Positions 1-9,439 of a stretch of DNA of 64,000 bases are shown here, piece after piece. This stretch comes from Pseudoalteromonas rubra (GTDB lineage: Bacteria > Pseudomonadota > Gammaproteobacteria > Enterobacterales > Alteromonadaceae), in assembly GCF_000238295.3 (NCBI RefSeq), contig NZ_AHCD03000044.1, positions 186,001 to 250,000 on the forward strand. The letters run 5' to 3'. How positions within the stretch are numbered: the stretch's first letter is position 1; each line of letters starts with the position of its first letter. Under the pieces are notes generated by a model, which saw only the letters and a program-made list of their open reading frames with translations, searched no databases and had not been told where the DNA came from. Made by a program: the position numbers and the translations under genes.

Positions 1-219
1 CGCAGCAAAAACTTCCAAATAATAAGGCAGTTCAACCAGTGACCAGATAATGCCAAAGATCGCCAGTGCCATGGCGCACTGAACAGCGGTGAGGTGGCCA
101 GAAAGCGCCATACGGGAATTTTTTGCAGCTGGTATCAGCGCACCTTGTATTAAACCGACCAGGAAGAAGGCAATACCAATAAAGATGAGGTGCGCACCTA
201 TCTGTGTAAGTTCTATCAT
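1..219 (-). CDS. Hydroxylaminobenzene-mutase-like small membrane protein (partial, 3' end missing)
   Basis: The reverse strand is open from an ATG at 219 to the window edge (73 codons), preceded by an AAGGAA ribosome binding site. The peptide has two hydrophobic segments, at about residues 10-30 and 47-69. Between them lies a short polar stretch, IPAAKNSRMALSGHL, which resembles the loop after the first helix in hydroxylaminobenzene mutase (HAB) type proteins. Those proteins are four-helix membrane proteins that isomerise hydroxylaminobenzene. The family call comes from motif similarity recalled from memory and is tentative, since the second half lies outside the window. The gene is transcribed away from the biosynthetic cluster. 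Confidence 0.6.
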   Translation of the reverse strand, partial: MIELTQIGAHLIFIGIAFFLVGLIQGALIPAAKNSRMALSGHLTAVQCAMALAIFGIIWSLVELPYYLEVFAA

Positions 220-1186
220 GATGTTCCTTATGTGTTGTGGGTAGGTGGAATCAACACCCTTGATCCTGTTAATCATTCTTAATATGGGTGTTTAGCTGTC
301 AGACTGGCCTACCGCACAAATTGTCCGTCTGGCGTATGCTTTTGTAAGCTGACGAGCGTCATTTTCTTCCACGCAGAAAAAAAGTACCCGTACCTGTTTA
401 AAAAGGCAAGTTAAAAATTGACTTCACAAAAAATCATCAACATGGGCATTCATACCCGCTCTACCCTTCTTATTTTGTGATTGGAAATTGTGATTGAAAA
501 CCAAGGATTGTCCAGTTTTTTTGTATTAAATTGAGCGTTCATGTTCACGTTCAAGAGTACAACCTATGACCCCAAAGTAAGCGTGCGTGTGATACGCATG
601 GAGCATGTGTTTATTTGGAGAATCAGTACGGCACGTCACCTGTTAGATATATGTAGACATTTTTTATACACACGATTTTGTTTTTTGCGTACAGTTTTTC
701 GACACTTTTACCTGGTTGCTGATTGTAGCCGGGTTCCTCTCTTCGGTAACAAATTAATGGGTTGTGTATCTGTCCATTTTTACAGGTGATGACCTGAGTC
801 TGATTAATCGTGTCACGAACTTTGCCTCAGCGGTTAAATTCCCGTCACAGGTGACGATGCGGGTTTCTCACATTAAGTTAGGAACGATGATTTCTGTATA
901 TAATCAGCGTCAATTTGAACCGCTCTATTAATAATTTAATAATTCATCTAAATGTATATGCAAATTCTCATAATTACGGTCATTTGAGAGTTAATTTATT
1001 CCTGTAAAAGCATAGGTTCATCATAAATATTCCCAATGTTTTGTTAATTTAATGTTTCATTTTAAGTGTTTGTTTTATTATTTCTTTCATTTTTTTAGAC
1101 ATTTATTCCCCAATTGCTTGTCTTTTGTACCCGTATGTATTATAAATTTTAACCCAATGTATGTTGTATGTTCGGTGAAGCTCGAA
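220..1186. other. Long AT-rich intergenic region upstream of the biosynthetic cluster
   Basis: No convincing gene is seen here. An 82-codon open frame at 541-789 has no good ribosome binding site and no recognisable composition, and I reject it. The region should hold the promoters of the leftward membrane protein and of the rightward flavoprotein gene. A GTCAC-AG-GTGAC inverted repeat lies at about 850-861 and could be an operator, but nothing ties it to a regulator. Confidence 0.5.
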
Positions 1187-2452
1187 ATGAAACATAAATG
1201 TAAAAATAAGTATGATGTAATAATTGTCGGATCTGGGCCTGTTGGCAGTGCTGCGGCAATTTTATATGCAGAACAAGGGTTGTCGGTTGGTCTGATTGAA
1301 AAGTCAAAAGACATCAATAGCTATAAACCTGTTTGTACTCACTTTTTACAAGGAGTAGCCACTCCTATATTGAAAAAGTTAAAGGTTGTTGATGAGATTG
1401 AAAAATCTGGGGCAATTAAAAACTTTATACAGTTGTGGACTAAGTGGGGTTGGATAAAACCAGACCCAGCTGTAAGTGCTGAGCATCATGGATACAATGT
1501 TCGTCGTAAAACGTTAGATCCCATTTTAAGAAAAAGGGCTGCGGCGCATGAAAATGTAACTTTACTACAAGGTTACAAAATGACAACGCTTATATTTTCG
1601 GGCCCTAAAAAAGTTATCGGTGTAGAAGCTGCTGATTTAGACGGAGGCGAAAAGCACAAACTTTTCGCAAATCTTATCGTTGGAGCGGACGGGCGTAATT
1701 CGGTTGTCGCTAAAAAGATTAACGCATCTTACGAAAAAAGAAAAAATAACCGAACATTTTATGTGTCTTATTATAAAGACCTGAAACTTACATCAGGCCT
1801 TATCTCACAACTGTGGTTTTGGGGAAAACATGTTGCGTACGCATTCCCCTGTGATGGTGATCTCACCTTATTATGTATTGGATTACATGATGAGCAATTA
1901 GCAGAATTCAAAAAAGACTACAAATCTAATTTTCATAATTTTTTCAAGGAGTTACCAGATGGCCCTGATATGGATAGCGCAGAACGTGTGGCTAATATCA
2001 CGGTTGGACCTAATATGGATACTCAAAGGGCCGTGCATCAAGTTGAAGGTGTTGCGCTGATCGGAGACGCCATGTTGTCAATCGATCCCTATGCTGGAAC
2101 TGGCGTTGCATTTGGCCTGTTAAGCGCTGATTGGCTGGTAGAGAAAACGTGCCGTAGCCTGTTAGAAAATGACCCGATAGCGTTACTTAATAGTGTAAGA
2201 GATTATGAAATTATACATAAAAAGAAATTAAAAGAACATGAATTTATTATTTCAAGTTACTCATCTGGTAGAGAGTTCAACTACATATTTCCACCTGAAA
2301 GAGCGGTGCTTTCCTCAGCGGTGTATGACCAGAAAGTTGCAAATAAACTTGATCTGTTTTTGAATCGTGAAGTCAATTTAAGTGACCTTATTACATTTTC
2401 GTTTCTTGCCAGATTGGTAAGGGCTCAGTTTTTAAGAGCGTTTAAAGCGTAA
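1187..2452 (+). CDS. FAD-dependent oxidoreductase, PHBH/geranylgeranyl-reductase-like fold
   Basis: This predicted flavoenzyme (421 aa) oxidises or reduces an unknown substrate, probably an intermediate or product of the adjacent cluster. The N-terminus carries a Rossmann dinucleotide motif VIIVGSGPVGSAAA. The middle has the GADGRNSVV motif, and the C-terminal half has VALIGDAMLSIDPYAGTGVAFG, the GD motif that contacts the FAD ribityl chain in the PHBH superfamily (UbiH, geranylgeranyl reductases, flavin halogenases). I see no WxWxIP halogenase motif. The open frame extends upstream to 1052, but that extension is low-complexity. I chose the ATG at 1187 because a GGTGAAG lies just upstream and the Rossmann motif then starts a few residues in. 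It is AT-rich and separated by 441 bp from the next gene, so it may be its own transcription unit. Confidence 0.8.
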   Translation: MKHKCKNKYDVIIVGSGPVGSAAAILYAEQGLSVGLIEKSKDINSYKPVCTHFLQGVATPILKKLKVVDEIEKSGAIKNFIQLWTKWGWIKPDPAVSAEHHGYNVRRKTLDPILRKRAAAHENVTLLQGYKMTTLIFSGPKKVIGVEAADLDGGEKHKLFANLIVGADGRNSVVAKKINASYEKRKNNRTFYVSYYKDLKLTSGLISQLWFWGKHVAYAFPCDGDLTLLCIGLHDEQLAEFKKDYKSNFHNFFKELPDGPDMDSAERVANITVGPNMDTQRAVHQVEGVALIGDAMLSIDPYAGTGVAFGLLSADWLVEKTCRSLLENDPIALLNSVRDYEIIHKKKLKEHEFIISSYSSGREFNYIFPPERAVLSSAVYDQKVANKLDLFLNREVNLSDLITFSFLARLVRAQFLRAFKA

Positions 2453-2893
2453 AGCTTTTACTTGGTTTTCTTTTAATTAATTGTTGTTTTTGGTTATTTT
2501 TTATGTAATTAAAATGATTTTTTATTTTCACATTGAGCCTTTATTTTCTTAAAAGGCTACTGAACTAAACTCTGTGTTTTTTGGTGGGTGTGGTTGTATA
2601 CAACAACCGCATAGGGGCTAGCTGCGTGTTTTTTAAAGTAGGGTGGTTGCATAATAAATTACATTGATAATGAGTCACTTTTTAAAGGTGTCTGACATTC
2701 TTTATTAAGCTATTAAGCAAAAATTAAAGCTTATTCTTTGAGGTTTGCTTTGTGTTTATTGGAGACAGATAACCAGTACATAACTCGAAATTAAAATGCT
2801 TTACCAACTCAACTGTGACTGAGGAAAAAGCGAATTTCGGGTTTATATGTGAAGGCATTTACACTAAAAATTTTTATAAAGGATTGTTCTATC
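2453..2893. other. AT-rich intergenic region, probable promoter region of the main cluster operon
   Basis: There is no gene here. The sequence is T-rich with a small hairpin, GGTTGT-ATACA-ACAACC, at 2592-2608 that lacks a following T-run. The promoter of the long operon starting at 2894 should lie in this stretch. I could not choose a -35/-10 pair with confidence. Confidence 0.4.
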
Positions 2894-3973
2894 ATGAATT
2901 CATTTAACCATTCTTCTTTGCCTGTTTTGGCTCCGTTGGAGCAGTTTTATGCCCTGACGCGAGAGTATGAATTGTCTGAGCTGGAATCTATGACCCCAGC
3001 GCAAATTAAAGCACTGATTTCAAGCACTCAGTTGCCCTCTATGATCGTGCCAAAAGAGTTTGGCGGGCTGGAAATGCCAATGAAAGATGCATTGGAAGTG
3101 GTGTACTCCGTCGCCATGGTTTGCCCTTCAGCTGCATTGATGTTGTGCATGCATTTTCACGTTGTTTCTACCATTTCCATGTATCCGAATTCCTTTCAGT
3201 TTGCTGGGCCATTGCTCAAAGACATATCTGAAAACAATGCCTTAGTCGCTTCTGCCTTTGCAGAAAGCTCAGGGAACCAAGATATATTTCATACCAGTGT
3301 AGCCGCGACCAGCACCGAGGAAGATTACATCATCATATCCGGTAGCAAAAAGCCTTGTACGATGAGCCATGTAGCTGACTATTTTGCTGTTTCTATCATT
3401 ACAGCAGAAGGCATACCTGGGGTGGCCATTGTTTCTAATGGCTCTGAAGGGTTGGAACGAAAGCCTTTTTGGCCGGGAGACATCCTCAAAAGTACTGACA
3501 GTCATGAAGTGATCTTTAATAACGTCATTGTGCCTAATGAATGGTCTGTGCTTGCGCAAGACGATTCATTTGAAATGTATCTGAGTACAGGCCTGGTGAA
3601 CTTCAATTTATTTATTGGTGCTGCGTATACAGGCGTGTGTAAATCGTTAGTCGGGCGTCTTAACCCTGCTGCGCTTCAGGCGCCTTCTATTTTCATTCCC
3701 GTTACAGGAACGCTGGCACAGTGCCGTTACAGTGTATGCGGGTTGTCACACAAAGTTGCGCCAGAGAACCTGGAGTGGTTGGTGCCGGAAGTGTTGTCTT
3801 TACGATATCAAATACAGAAGTCGCTTAAAGATGTGAGGAATATCGTTTTTGAAAGTATTGGTGCACATAAGTACCTTTCTGATGATACCGCTCATTACTT
3901 ATCCAGAACAATCGATTTACTGGCTTTTCACCCGGTAACTCAATTCGGTTTTGAACAACAACTAAAGAACTAA
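2894..3973 (+). CDS. Acyl-CoA/acyl-ACP dehydrogenase-like flavoprotein
   Basis: Predicted to introduce a C=C bond into a fatty acyl thioester. The protein (359 aa) has the acyl-CoA dehydrogenase layout: an N-terminal helical domain with VPKEFGGLEM, a central beta domain (SAFAESSGNQD, then SGSKKPCTM in place of the usual G.K..I.), and a shorter helical C-terminus. Its start is set at the ATG at 2894, with AAAGGA at 2878-2883; the open frame begins at a GTG at 2849. The C-terminal domain is short and I do not see an obvious catalytic Glu in the usual position. Position and type match TamF, the dehydrogenase of the tambjamine alkylamine pathway. It lies 14 bp upstream of the aminotransferase/reductase gene, which also fits that comparison. 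The exact double-bond position cannot be read from sequence. Confidence 0.75.
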   Translation: MNSFNHSSLPVLAPLEQFYALTREYELSELESMTPAQIKALISSTQLPSMIVPKEFGGLEMPMKDALEVVYSVAMVCPSAALMLCMHFHVVSTISMYPNSFQFAGPLLKDISENNALVASAFAESSGNQDIFHTSVAATSTEEDYIIISGSKKPCTMSHVADYFAVSIITAEGIPGVAIVSNGSEGLERKPFWPGDILKSTDSHEVIFNNVIVPNEWSVLAQDDSFEMYLSTGLVNFNLFIGAAYTGVCKSLVGRLNPAALQAPSIFIPVTGTLAQCRYSVCGLSHKVAPENLEWLVPEVLSLRYQIQKSLKDVRNIVFESIGAHKYLSDDTAHYLSRTIDLLAFHPVTQFGFEQQLKN

Positions 3974-3987
3974 AAGGTTTTAGCGTC

Positions 3988-6579
3988 GTGAAGTGTCAAC
4001 CTTATCGCCAGTCGATTTTAGAACAGTTTAAGTTAGATTTGAGCATTGTTCGTAGTAAGGGATCTTATCACTATGACAATGAGGGTCGGAAAATACTTGA
4101 TGGTGTTTCTCAATATGGGGCATTACCGTTAGGTCATAACTCCAGTGAACTAACTCAAATAGTAACTGAGTATCTAGCAACGGAACAACCTAATTTTATT
4201 CAGCCATTTTTGCCTAAAAGTACGCAAGAGCTCGCAGCGCGTTTGGTTGCACTGGCAGGCGATAAATATGAATACGTAACGTTTAGTAACTCAGGAACTG
4301 AAACGGTGGAAGCGGCCTTTAAACTGGCCCGCCTGAAAACACAAAGAAGTCATATTCTCTCGGTCAATAACTCATTTCATGGGAAAACGTTTGCTGCTTT
4401 GTCGGCAACAGGCAGTGACCGCCACAGTGATCCAGTTATCGTTGATAAAAATCAATATGACCGAGTGGAGTTGAATGACCTGTTTGAACTAGAGCAGGCC
4501 CTCAAAACCCGGAAATATGCTGCGTTCATCATTGAACCTGTTCAGGGGGAAGGTGGCATGCTCCCGGCAGACAGAGAGTATCTTCTGCATGCGGCTAAGT
4601 TGTGCAAGACGTATGGCACTTTGTTCATACTCGATGAAATCCAAACTGGCATGGGTCGGAGCGGTGAGATATTAGCGGCGCACCGATTTAATATCGAGCC
4701 AGATCTGCTGCTGTTGTCTAAGGCCCTGGGTGGAGGACTTATTCCCATTGGTGCCATGATCATGAAACGGGGCACATATGAGCAAGAGTTTGACTCCAAA
4801 CACAGCTCTACATTCGCTAATGGTGGCTTAGCGTGTGCCGTTGGCCTGGGAGTACTGGATGCTTTGGAGGCACAGGATCGCTTAGTTCTGAATAATGTGA
4901 AAGAGCTTGAACTGGTTATCGTTGAGCGTTTAACGCGATTACAGGAACGCTACCCACAGCACTTTTCGTTTAACGGCCTGGGTTTGATGTATGCCTTAAA
5001 CTTCAAGGATCTCGAGACTAAAGGCAATTACATTGTCAGCTACGCACACAGAAGCGACCTGCTGCCTTTGCTAATTTGCGGCTATTTAGTCCATGTTAAA
5101 GGCATCTTTTGCATGCCCATGCTTAACAGAACAGAGCTTGGTGGAGCCATTCGTTTTCAGCCAGCATTGAATGTGAGCAGGAGTGAAGTTAGCCGGTTTT
5201 TAGGCGCGTTTGAAGAAGTCTGTGAGCTGCTCAGTGAGAAGCGCTATGACCAGCTCATGGGATTCCTGGTTGGCTATAAACCGGTTGTTGAAATAGAAAA
5301 AACCAAAAAGCAGCAAAAGAAAAAACCTAAACCAATTCAATTACTCCCTGCACCAACTGAGGGTAAAGAATACCGCCTTGCCTTTTTGTTCCATTCAACC
5401 AGTGCGGAAGATATCCGTCGGGGGTTGCCGCAAAAAGTCAAAGAAAACTTCTCTGAACAACAGCAGATGGAATTGTCACAGTGGCTGTTTGCACTGGGAG
5501 ATATCGAAAACGAACCACAAGCTGTGTTTGAGTTCTCAATGACCGGCGGTCAGGGAGACGTCGTCAATGCGGCGATGATTTATAGTCCTATAAGCCCAAC
5601 GGGTATGTTAAAGCTGAGCCGAGCCAACAAGGCAAAACTCATGAAAAAGTACCTGCAAAAGGCATCACACTTTGACGCGAATCTAATAGGACTTGGCGCG
5701 TATACCTCGGTGATCACTCGCGGTGGACTGGATATCGCCTCAGACGACTTTCATTTGACGACCGGTAATTGCTGGACAGCGATATCAACGTGTAACGCCA
5801 TCAGAGAAATGTTTGCTGATGATATTGAGCACAGGCATCTGATGGTCATTGGTGCACGAGGTTCTGTGGGCCGGATTGCACTCATGGATCTGTCTCATCG
5901 TTTTGGCGTCGTGGATGTGGTTGGCAGTCAACATACGCCACTGGATGAGCAATACGTCAACCTCAGAAATGCACTGGTTGAGGTATTAAATGAAATTCCG
6001 GAAATTAGCCCAGGTTCCGCAGCGGGTAAATTCTGGCGATATGCAGATGTTCTGAATGTTAAACAACAGCTTATTCAGAGTGAGCCGCCCGAAGTCCCAG
6101 ACATGATGCGTAAGGTGATTGAGCACGGGCATGCTCAGGGAGAGTCAACCTTTAACCTGTTTGTTGGTCTTGACACAGAAAACGTCAGCGAAAACCTCGA
6201 CTGTGTTCTGTCAGCGACCAGTGAAGGGAAAGCGTTCATCTCTGCCGAAATCTTCCCTAAAAACTGCAAAATATTTGATGTGGCCCGGCCATTTGATGTG
6301 TTGGATGAGCATAAAGACAGAGAAGTCCATGAAGGCGGCCTCGTCTACTTACCTGACCGCCGGGCTATGCTAAGTGATTGTAATATCATAGGTTGCCGTC
6401 CAGGCGTGAATTTGGCGTGCCTGTCTGAGACCATTTTACTCGGTATGGATGGTGTTGAGCAAAATTACAGTCTGGGTAAAGAAATCTCATATAAGCAGGC
6501 AATCGATGTCAGCAAAATCGCTGAAAAACATGGTTTTCGCCACTTCATCAATCGAGACAAATCCATTACGAATGTCTGA
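3988..6579 (+). CDS. Class III aminotransferase fused to acyl-thioester reductase (TamH-like)
   Basis: A two-domain enzyme (863 aa) predicted to reduce an acyl thioester to an aldehyde and transaminate it to a primary alkylamine. Residues about 1-430 are a class III PLP aminotransferase: EPVQGEGGM, DEIQTGMGRSG, and the PLP lysine K245 in LLSKALGGGL. A Lys/Gln/Pro-rich linker near 430-450 leads to a C-terminal domain like cyanobacterial acyl-ACP reductase, with LGAYTSVITRGG, TTGN at 591-594, an NAD(P)-binding GARGSVGR at 622, and IFPKN near residue 757. The start is a GTG with AAGG 9 nt upstream. The same architecture is known in TamH of tambjamine biosynthesis. In the reductase half, the position where I recall the catalytic Cys of cyanobacterial enzymes reads Ser, and a Cys instead directly follows PKN, so the nucleophile should be checked. 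Confidence 0.88.
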   Translation: MKCQPYRQSILEQFKLDLSIVRSKGSYHYDNEGRKILDGVSQYGALPLGHNSSELTQIVTEYLATEQPNFIQPFLPKSTQELAARLVALAGDKYEYVTFSNSGTETVEAAFKLARLKTQRSHILSVNNSFHGKTFAALSATGSDRHSDPVIVDKNQYDRVELNDLFELEQALKTRKYAAFIIEPVQGEGGMLPADREYLLHAAKLCKTYGTLFILDEIQTGMGRSGEILAAHRFNIEPDLLLLSKALGGGLIPIGAMIMKRGTYEQEFDSKHSSTFANGGLACAVGLGVLDALEAQDRLVLNNVKELELVIVERLTRLQERYPQHFSFNGLGLMYALNFKDLETKGNYIVSYAHRSDLLPLLICGYLVHVKGIFCMPMLNRTELGGAIRFQPALNVSRSEVSRFLGAFEEVCELLSEKRYDQLMGFLVGYKPVVEIEKTKKQQKKKPKPIQLLPAPTEGKEYRLAFLFHSTSAEDIRRGLPQKVKENFSEQQQMELSQWLFALGDIENEPQAVFEFSMTGGQGDVVNAAMIYSPISPTGMLKLSRANKAKLMKKYLQKASHFDANLIGLGAYTSVITRGGLDIASDDFHLTTGNCWTAISTCNAIREMFADDIEHRHLMVIGARGSVGRIALMDLSHRFGVVDVVGSQHTPLDEQYVNLRNALVEVLNEIPEISPGSAAGKFWRYADVLNVKQQLIQSEPPEVPDMMRKVIEHGHAQGESTFNLFVGLDTENVSENLDCVLSATSEGKAFISAEIFPKNCKIFDVARPFDVLDEHKDREVHEGGLVYLPDRRAMLSDCNIIGCRPGVNLACLSETILLGMDGVEQNYSLGKEISYKQAIDVSKIAEKHGFRHFINRDKSITNV

Positions 6580-6631
6580 AGTTAAGGTGCTTATCGATGA
6601 AACATTCAACGTGTGATTTTGGAGTGGTGAT

Positions 6632-8083
6632 ATGGATACTGTAAATAATTTTGAAACCAAAAATACCCGATTATTGGGAAGACTGGAGTACGGCTTTTTA
6701 CTGTTGATCAGTGTTGCTGTGACACTTTACCACTGGCAGGAAGTACGGATCATCCCGTTTATTCTCCTGTTTGCTTACATTGACTTAATAGGTTACCTGC
6801 CTGGTGCCATCGCCTATCGCAAATATAAGGGGAAAGTGCCCGAAATCTATTACGTCTTGTATAACTTTGCGCACAACTTCTTCACGGCAGGTCTGGTTGC
6901 CTTAGCCTGGTGCTACTTTGTTAAACCAGAGTGGGCATTAATGGGTATTCTGATACATCTGTTTGGCGATCGCAGTCTGTTTGGTAATGGACTTAAATCC
7001 CGAATGCTGTCTTTTGAACCGGTGAAACATCCTATTTATAAAGAGTTCGAGCAACAGATTACAGACGCGAGAAAATTACCATCTCAGCCTATTGACCCAG
7101 TCAGACAGTTCATGATCACTGAAAAGTACGGTGATCATCCGTCATTGTTCCTGGCTTTAAACAAGAACATATCAACCTTTTGCATAGATGGCGTTGTTGG
7201 CTATATCCCCTATGAGGACGACGGCAGCTGCTTGTTTATTTTAGCTGGCATTGTTGCTGACAATGAAGATCAAGCGGCTTTACTGGACGGCTTCATTGAT
7301 TTCGCGAAGACGCACAAACGGGAAGTTGCGGGGGCTCAAATTCGTCAGGAACAGGCCGCATTATTTGAGCAAAAAGGGTTTCAGGTTAACCAGATGGGTT
7401 GCTCCTACACGCTGGGCCTTGAGTCGTTTACTTTGGCTGGTAAGCACTTTATGAGCCTGAGAAATAAAATTAAAAGAGCGGCGAAAGCTGGCGTGACGGT
7501 CCACGAACTGGGCGCTGATATCTTTAAAGGCGAAAAGCAAAAAGAGATGTTGAGTGAGATTACTCGTTCATGGCTTCAGGAAAAAGGTAACAAAAAGCTG
7601 CTGTCATTTATGGTCGGCGATCTGGAAGCCAATGACCTGGACAAAGAACGTATTTTTGTCGCAGTTAAAGATGACAAGATCATCGGCTATATCAGTTATG
7701 TGCCTAGTTTTGGCCAGTATCAGGGGTGGATGCATGATTTGACTCGTCGCCTTAATGATGCGCCTCCGGGAACGATGGAGCTTATTAACGCTGAAGCGAT
7801 TAATCGGTTTAAGTCTGAGGGCGAACGTTATCTTAATTTTGGCTTTACGCCATTCTTCGGTGTGAACGATGCACAAGATACCTTCCCTTCCAGAAGCCCG
7901 CTTCTGAAGCGCATTATTGGCTTTTTAGAGCGCCATGGACAGAAAATTTATCCGGCATTGGATCAGGTGAATTATAAGAACAAGTGGAAGCCCATCGAAC
8001 AAACGCCTGAGTATTTTGTGGTACACGGGAAGTTTCGATTCAAGCATTTGATTCGACTGATGAGGTTGACCAATGCCTTATAA
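6632..8083 (+). CDS. Membrane DUF4260-like domain fused to DUF2156 (MprF-type aminoacyl-transfer GNAT fold)
   Basis: The N-terminal ~115 residues form four hydrophobic segments and resemble DUF4260 (the segment HLFGDRSLFGNGLKS aligns with its H.GFDR..GYGLK signature). From about residue 120 on, the protein looks like DUF2156, the double-GNAT catalytic domain of lysyl-phosphatidylglycerol synthase MprF. The best evidence is LAGKHFMSLRNKIKRAAKAG at 268-287 and LNFGFTPFFGV nearer the C-terminus. MprF-type domains transfer an aminoacyl group from aminoacyl-tRNA to a lipid. Lying directly after the alkylamine-forming enzyme, it may aminoacylate the fatty amine or another lipid; that substrate is inference. 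Its last codons overlap the next gene by 11 bp. I do not know a characterised protein with this domain pair. Confidence 0.75.
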   Translation: MDTVNNFETKNTRLLGRLEYGFLLLISVAVTLYHWQEVRIIPFILLFAYIDLIGYLPGAIAYRKYKGKVPEIYYVLYNFAHNFFTAGLVALAWCYFVKPEWALMGILIHLFGDRSLFGNGLKSRMLSFEPVKHPIYKEFEQQITDARKLPSQPIDPVRQFMITEKYGDHPSLFLALNKNISTFCIDGVVGYIPYEDDGSCLFILAGIVADNEDQAALLDGFIDFAKTHKREVAGAQIRQEQAALFEQKGFQVNQMGCSYTLGLESFTLAGKHFMSLRNKIKRAAKAGVTVHELGADIFKGEKQKEMLSEITRSWLQEKGNKKLLSFMVGDLEANDLDKERIFVAVKDDKIIGYISYVPSFGQYQGWMHDLTRRLNDAPPGTMELINAEAINRFKSEGERYLNFGFTPFFGVNDAQDTFPSRSPLLKRIIGFLERHGQKIYPALDQVNYKNKWKPIEQTPEYFVVHGKFRFKHLIRLMRLTNAL

Positions 8084-9407
8084 AACAAATCAAGATATCC
8101 GCAGCACTGGTAATCCTTGGGTCCCCTCTATTGATGCCTTTAAGGGCGGAAGTTTAAGTGGAGACATCCAATGTGACTATTTGATCATTGGCGCGGGCTT
8201 TACGGGTCTGTCCATAGCGTACAACCTGCTTAAGCAGTTTGGACAAGAGAAAAAGGTCGTGCTGATAGACTCCCATACGCTTGGTTCGGGCGCCAGTGGA
8301 CGTAATTCGGGCATGCTTGGTCCTGGCATTGGTGCGCCTTTTCACCGATTAGAAAAAAAGTTTGGCCCAGAGAAAGCGCGCACCATGTTCCAGCATACGC
8401 TAGATGCTGTTGATAGCAGTATCGCTTTGATAAAAAGGGAAGCTTTTGACTGCGACCTGACCGTTGGCAGCCAGTTTAAAGTATCGACAAACTCATCGAA
8501 TGATCAGCAGTTGAGGCTTGAATCCGATGCCTTGCATCGAAATGGGTTTGAGTTAAATACCTATGATGAACATTCGGTACAGGCGATCGTCAATGGGCCG
8601 CGCTACCGATATGCCCTTGAATACAGCAATACTGCGACGATCAATCCGGTGAAGTTGTTACGCGCTATGGCCGATAAAATTACCGCCCTGGGCGGTGAAA
8701 TTATCCTTAATTCAGCTTGCACGGAGCTGGAAGAAGGGCATGCGTGGGTTGGTAAAAAGCGTATAAATTTCGAGCGCGCCGTTATATCAACGAACGGATT
8801 TTCTCATTCTCTGGGTATTCAAAAAGGGCGTGTGATCCCTGTTTCTACTTCATTGATGATGTCGTCGCCTTTGTCTGAACAACAACGCCAGCAACTAGCA
8901 CTTAAAACTGAAAATGCGGTAATTGATAACAGGAAGATATTCAATTACTTCAGGCTGACAGCGGACAATCGGTTAATTTTTGGTGGTGGAGCACCGTTTT
9001 ATTCCACCTCCGGCATTATCGCCGAACAACGCCGTGGAAGTGATGGGCCAGGCTCTGTCTATCAAGAACTGTCTGCCGGAGTAAATAAGTACTTACCAGG
9101 TCTGACTGGGCTCCATATTGAAAAAGTATGGACAGGTACGATTGGTGTCACGCTGGATAACTTCCCGGTGATCAGCTCATATCGCAAGAGTATCGACAGT
9201 GTGATTGGCTGGTGTGGCCATGGCCTGGCACTGTCACTCGCTTATGGTGCTGCATACGCACAGCAACAAAAAGAATCGTCATCTCAGGCTGGCCTTTATT
9301 GGCACAGAAAAAAAGCACCTTATTTGTCACCTATCCCATTATTACCAATTGCCAGTAATTCGTACATTCGTTACCTGAATATCATGGATAACCTGCGTGG
9401 TGGGTAA
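8073..9407 (+). CDS. DAO-family FAD amine oxidase (gamma-glutamylputrescine oxidase-like)
   Basis: A predicted FAD-dependent oxidase or dehydrogenase of amines (444 aa). The Rossmann motif YLIIGAGFTGLSIAYNLL sits near residue 35. It is followed by SGASGRNSGML, the flavin-contacting stretch typical of PuuB-like enzymes of the DAO family. The C-terminus has WTGTIGVTLDNFPVI and GWCGHGLALS, the second FAD-binding segment. The N-terminal NPW preceding the domain is also seen in PuuB relatives. Translation is probably coupled to the upstream gene (11-bp overlap). In this cluster it could oxidise the alkylamine or an aminoacylated derivative, but the substrate is not readable from sequence. Confidence 0.82.
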   Translation: MPYKTNQDIRSTGNPWVPSIDAFKGGSLSGDIQCDYLIIGAGFTGLSIAYNLLKQFGQEKKVVLIDSHTLGSGASGRNSGMLGPGIGAPFHRLEKKFGPEKARTMFQHTLDAVDSSIALIKREAFDCDLTVGSQFKVSTNSSNDQQLRLESDALHRNGFELNTYDEHSVQAIVNGPRYRYALEYSNTATINPVKLLRAMADKITALGGEIILNSACTELEEGHAWVGKKRINFERAVISTNGFSHSLGIQKGRVIPVSTSLMMSSPLSEQQRQQLALKTENAVIDNRKIFNYFRLTADNRLIFGGGAPFYSTSGIIAEQRRGSDGPGSVYQELSAGVNKYLPGLTGLHIEKVWTGTIGVTLDNFPVISSYRKSIDSVIGWCGHGLALSLAYGAAYAQQQKESSSQAGLYWHRKKAPYLSPIPLLPIASNSYIRYLNIMDNLRGG

Positions 9408-9439
9408 GTCATGGGCAATAAAAAATAGTAGGTAGCAAA

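Noticed and set aside
541..789. 82-codon open frame on the + strand
   Set aside because: No ribosome site, no recognisable domain, and it lies in the AT-rich promoter region upstream of the flavoprotein gene.
1052..1186. Upstream extension of the flavoprotein frame
   Set aside because: It gives a Phe-rich, low-complexity N-terminus before the Rossmann fold; the ATG at 1187 is the better start.
2592..2608. GGTTGT-ATACA-ACAACC hairpin as a terminator
   Set aside because: It has only six base pairs and no T-run.
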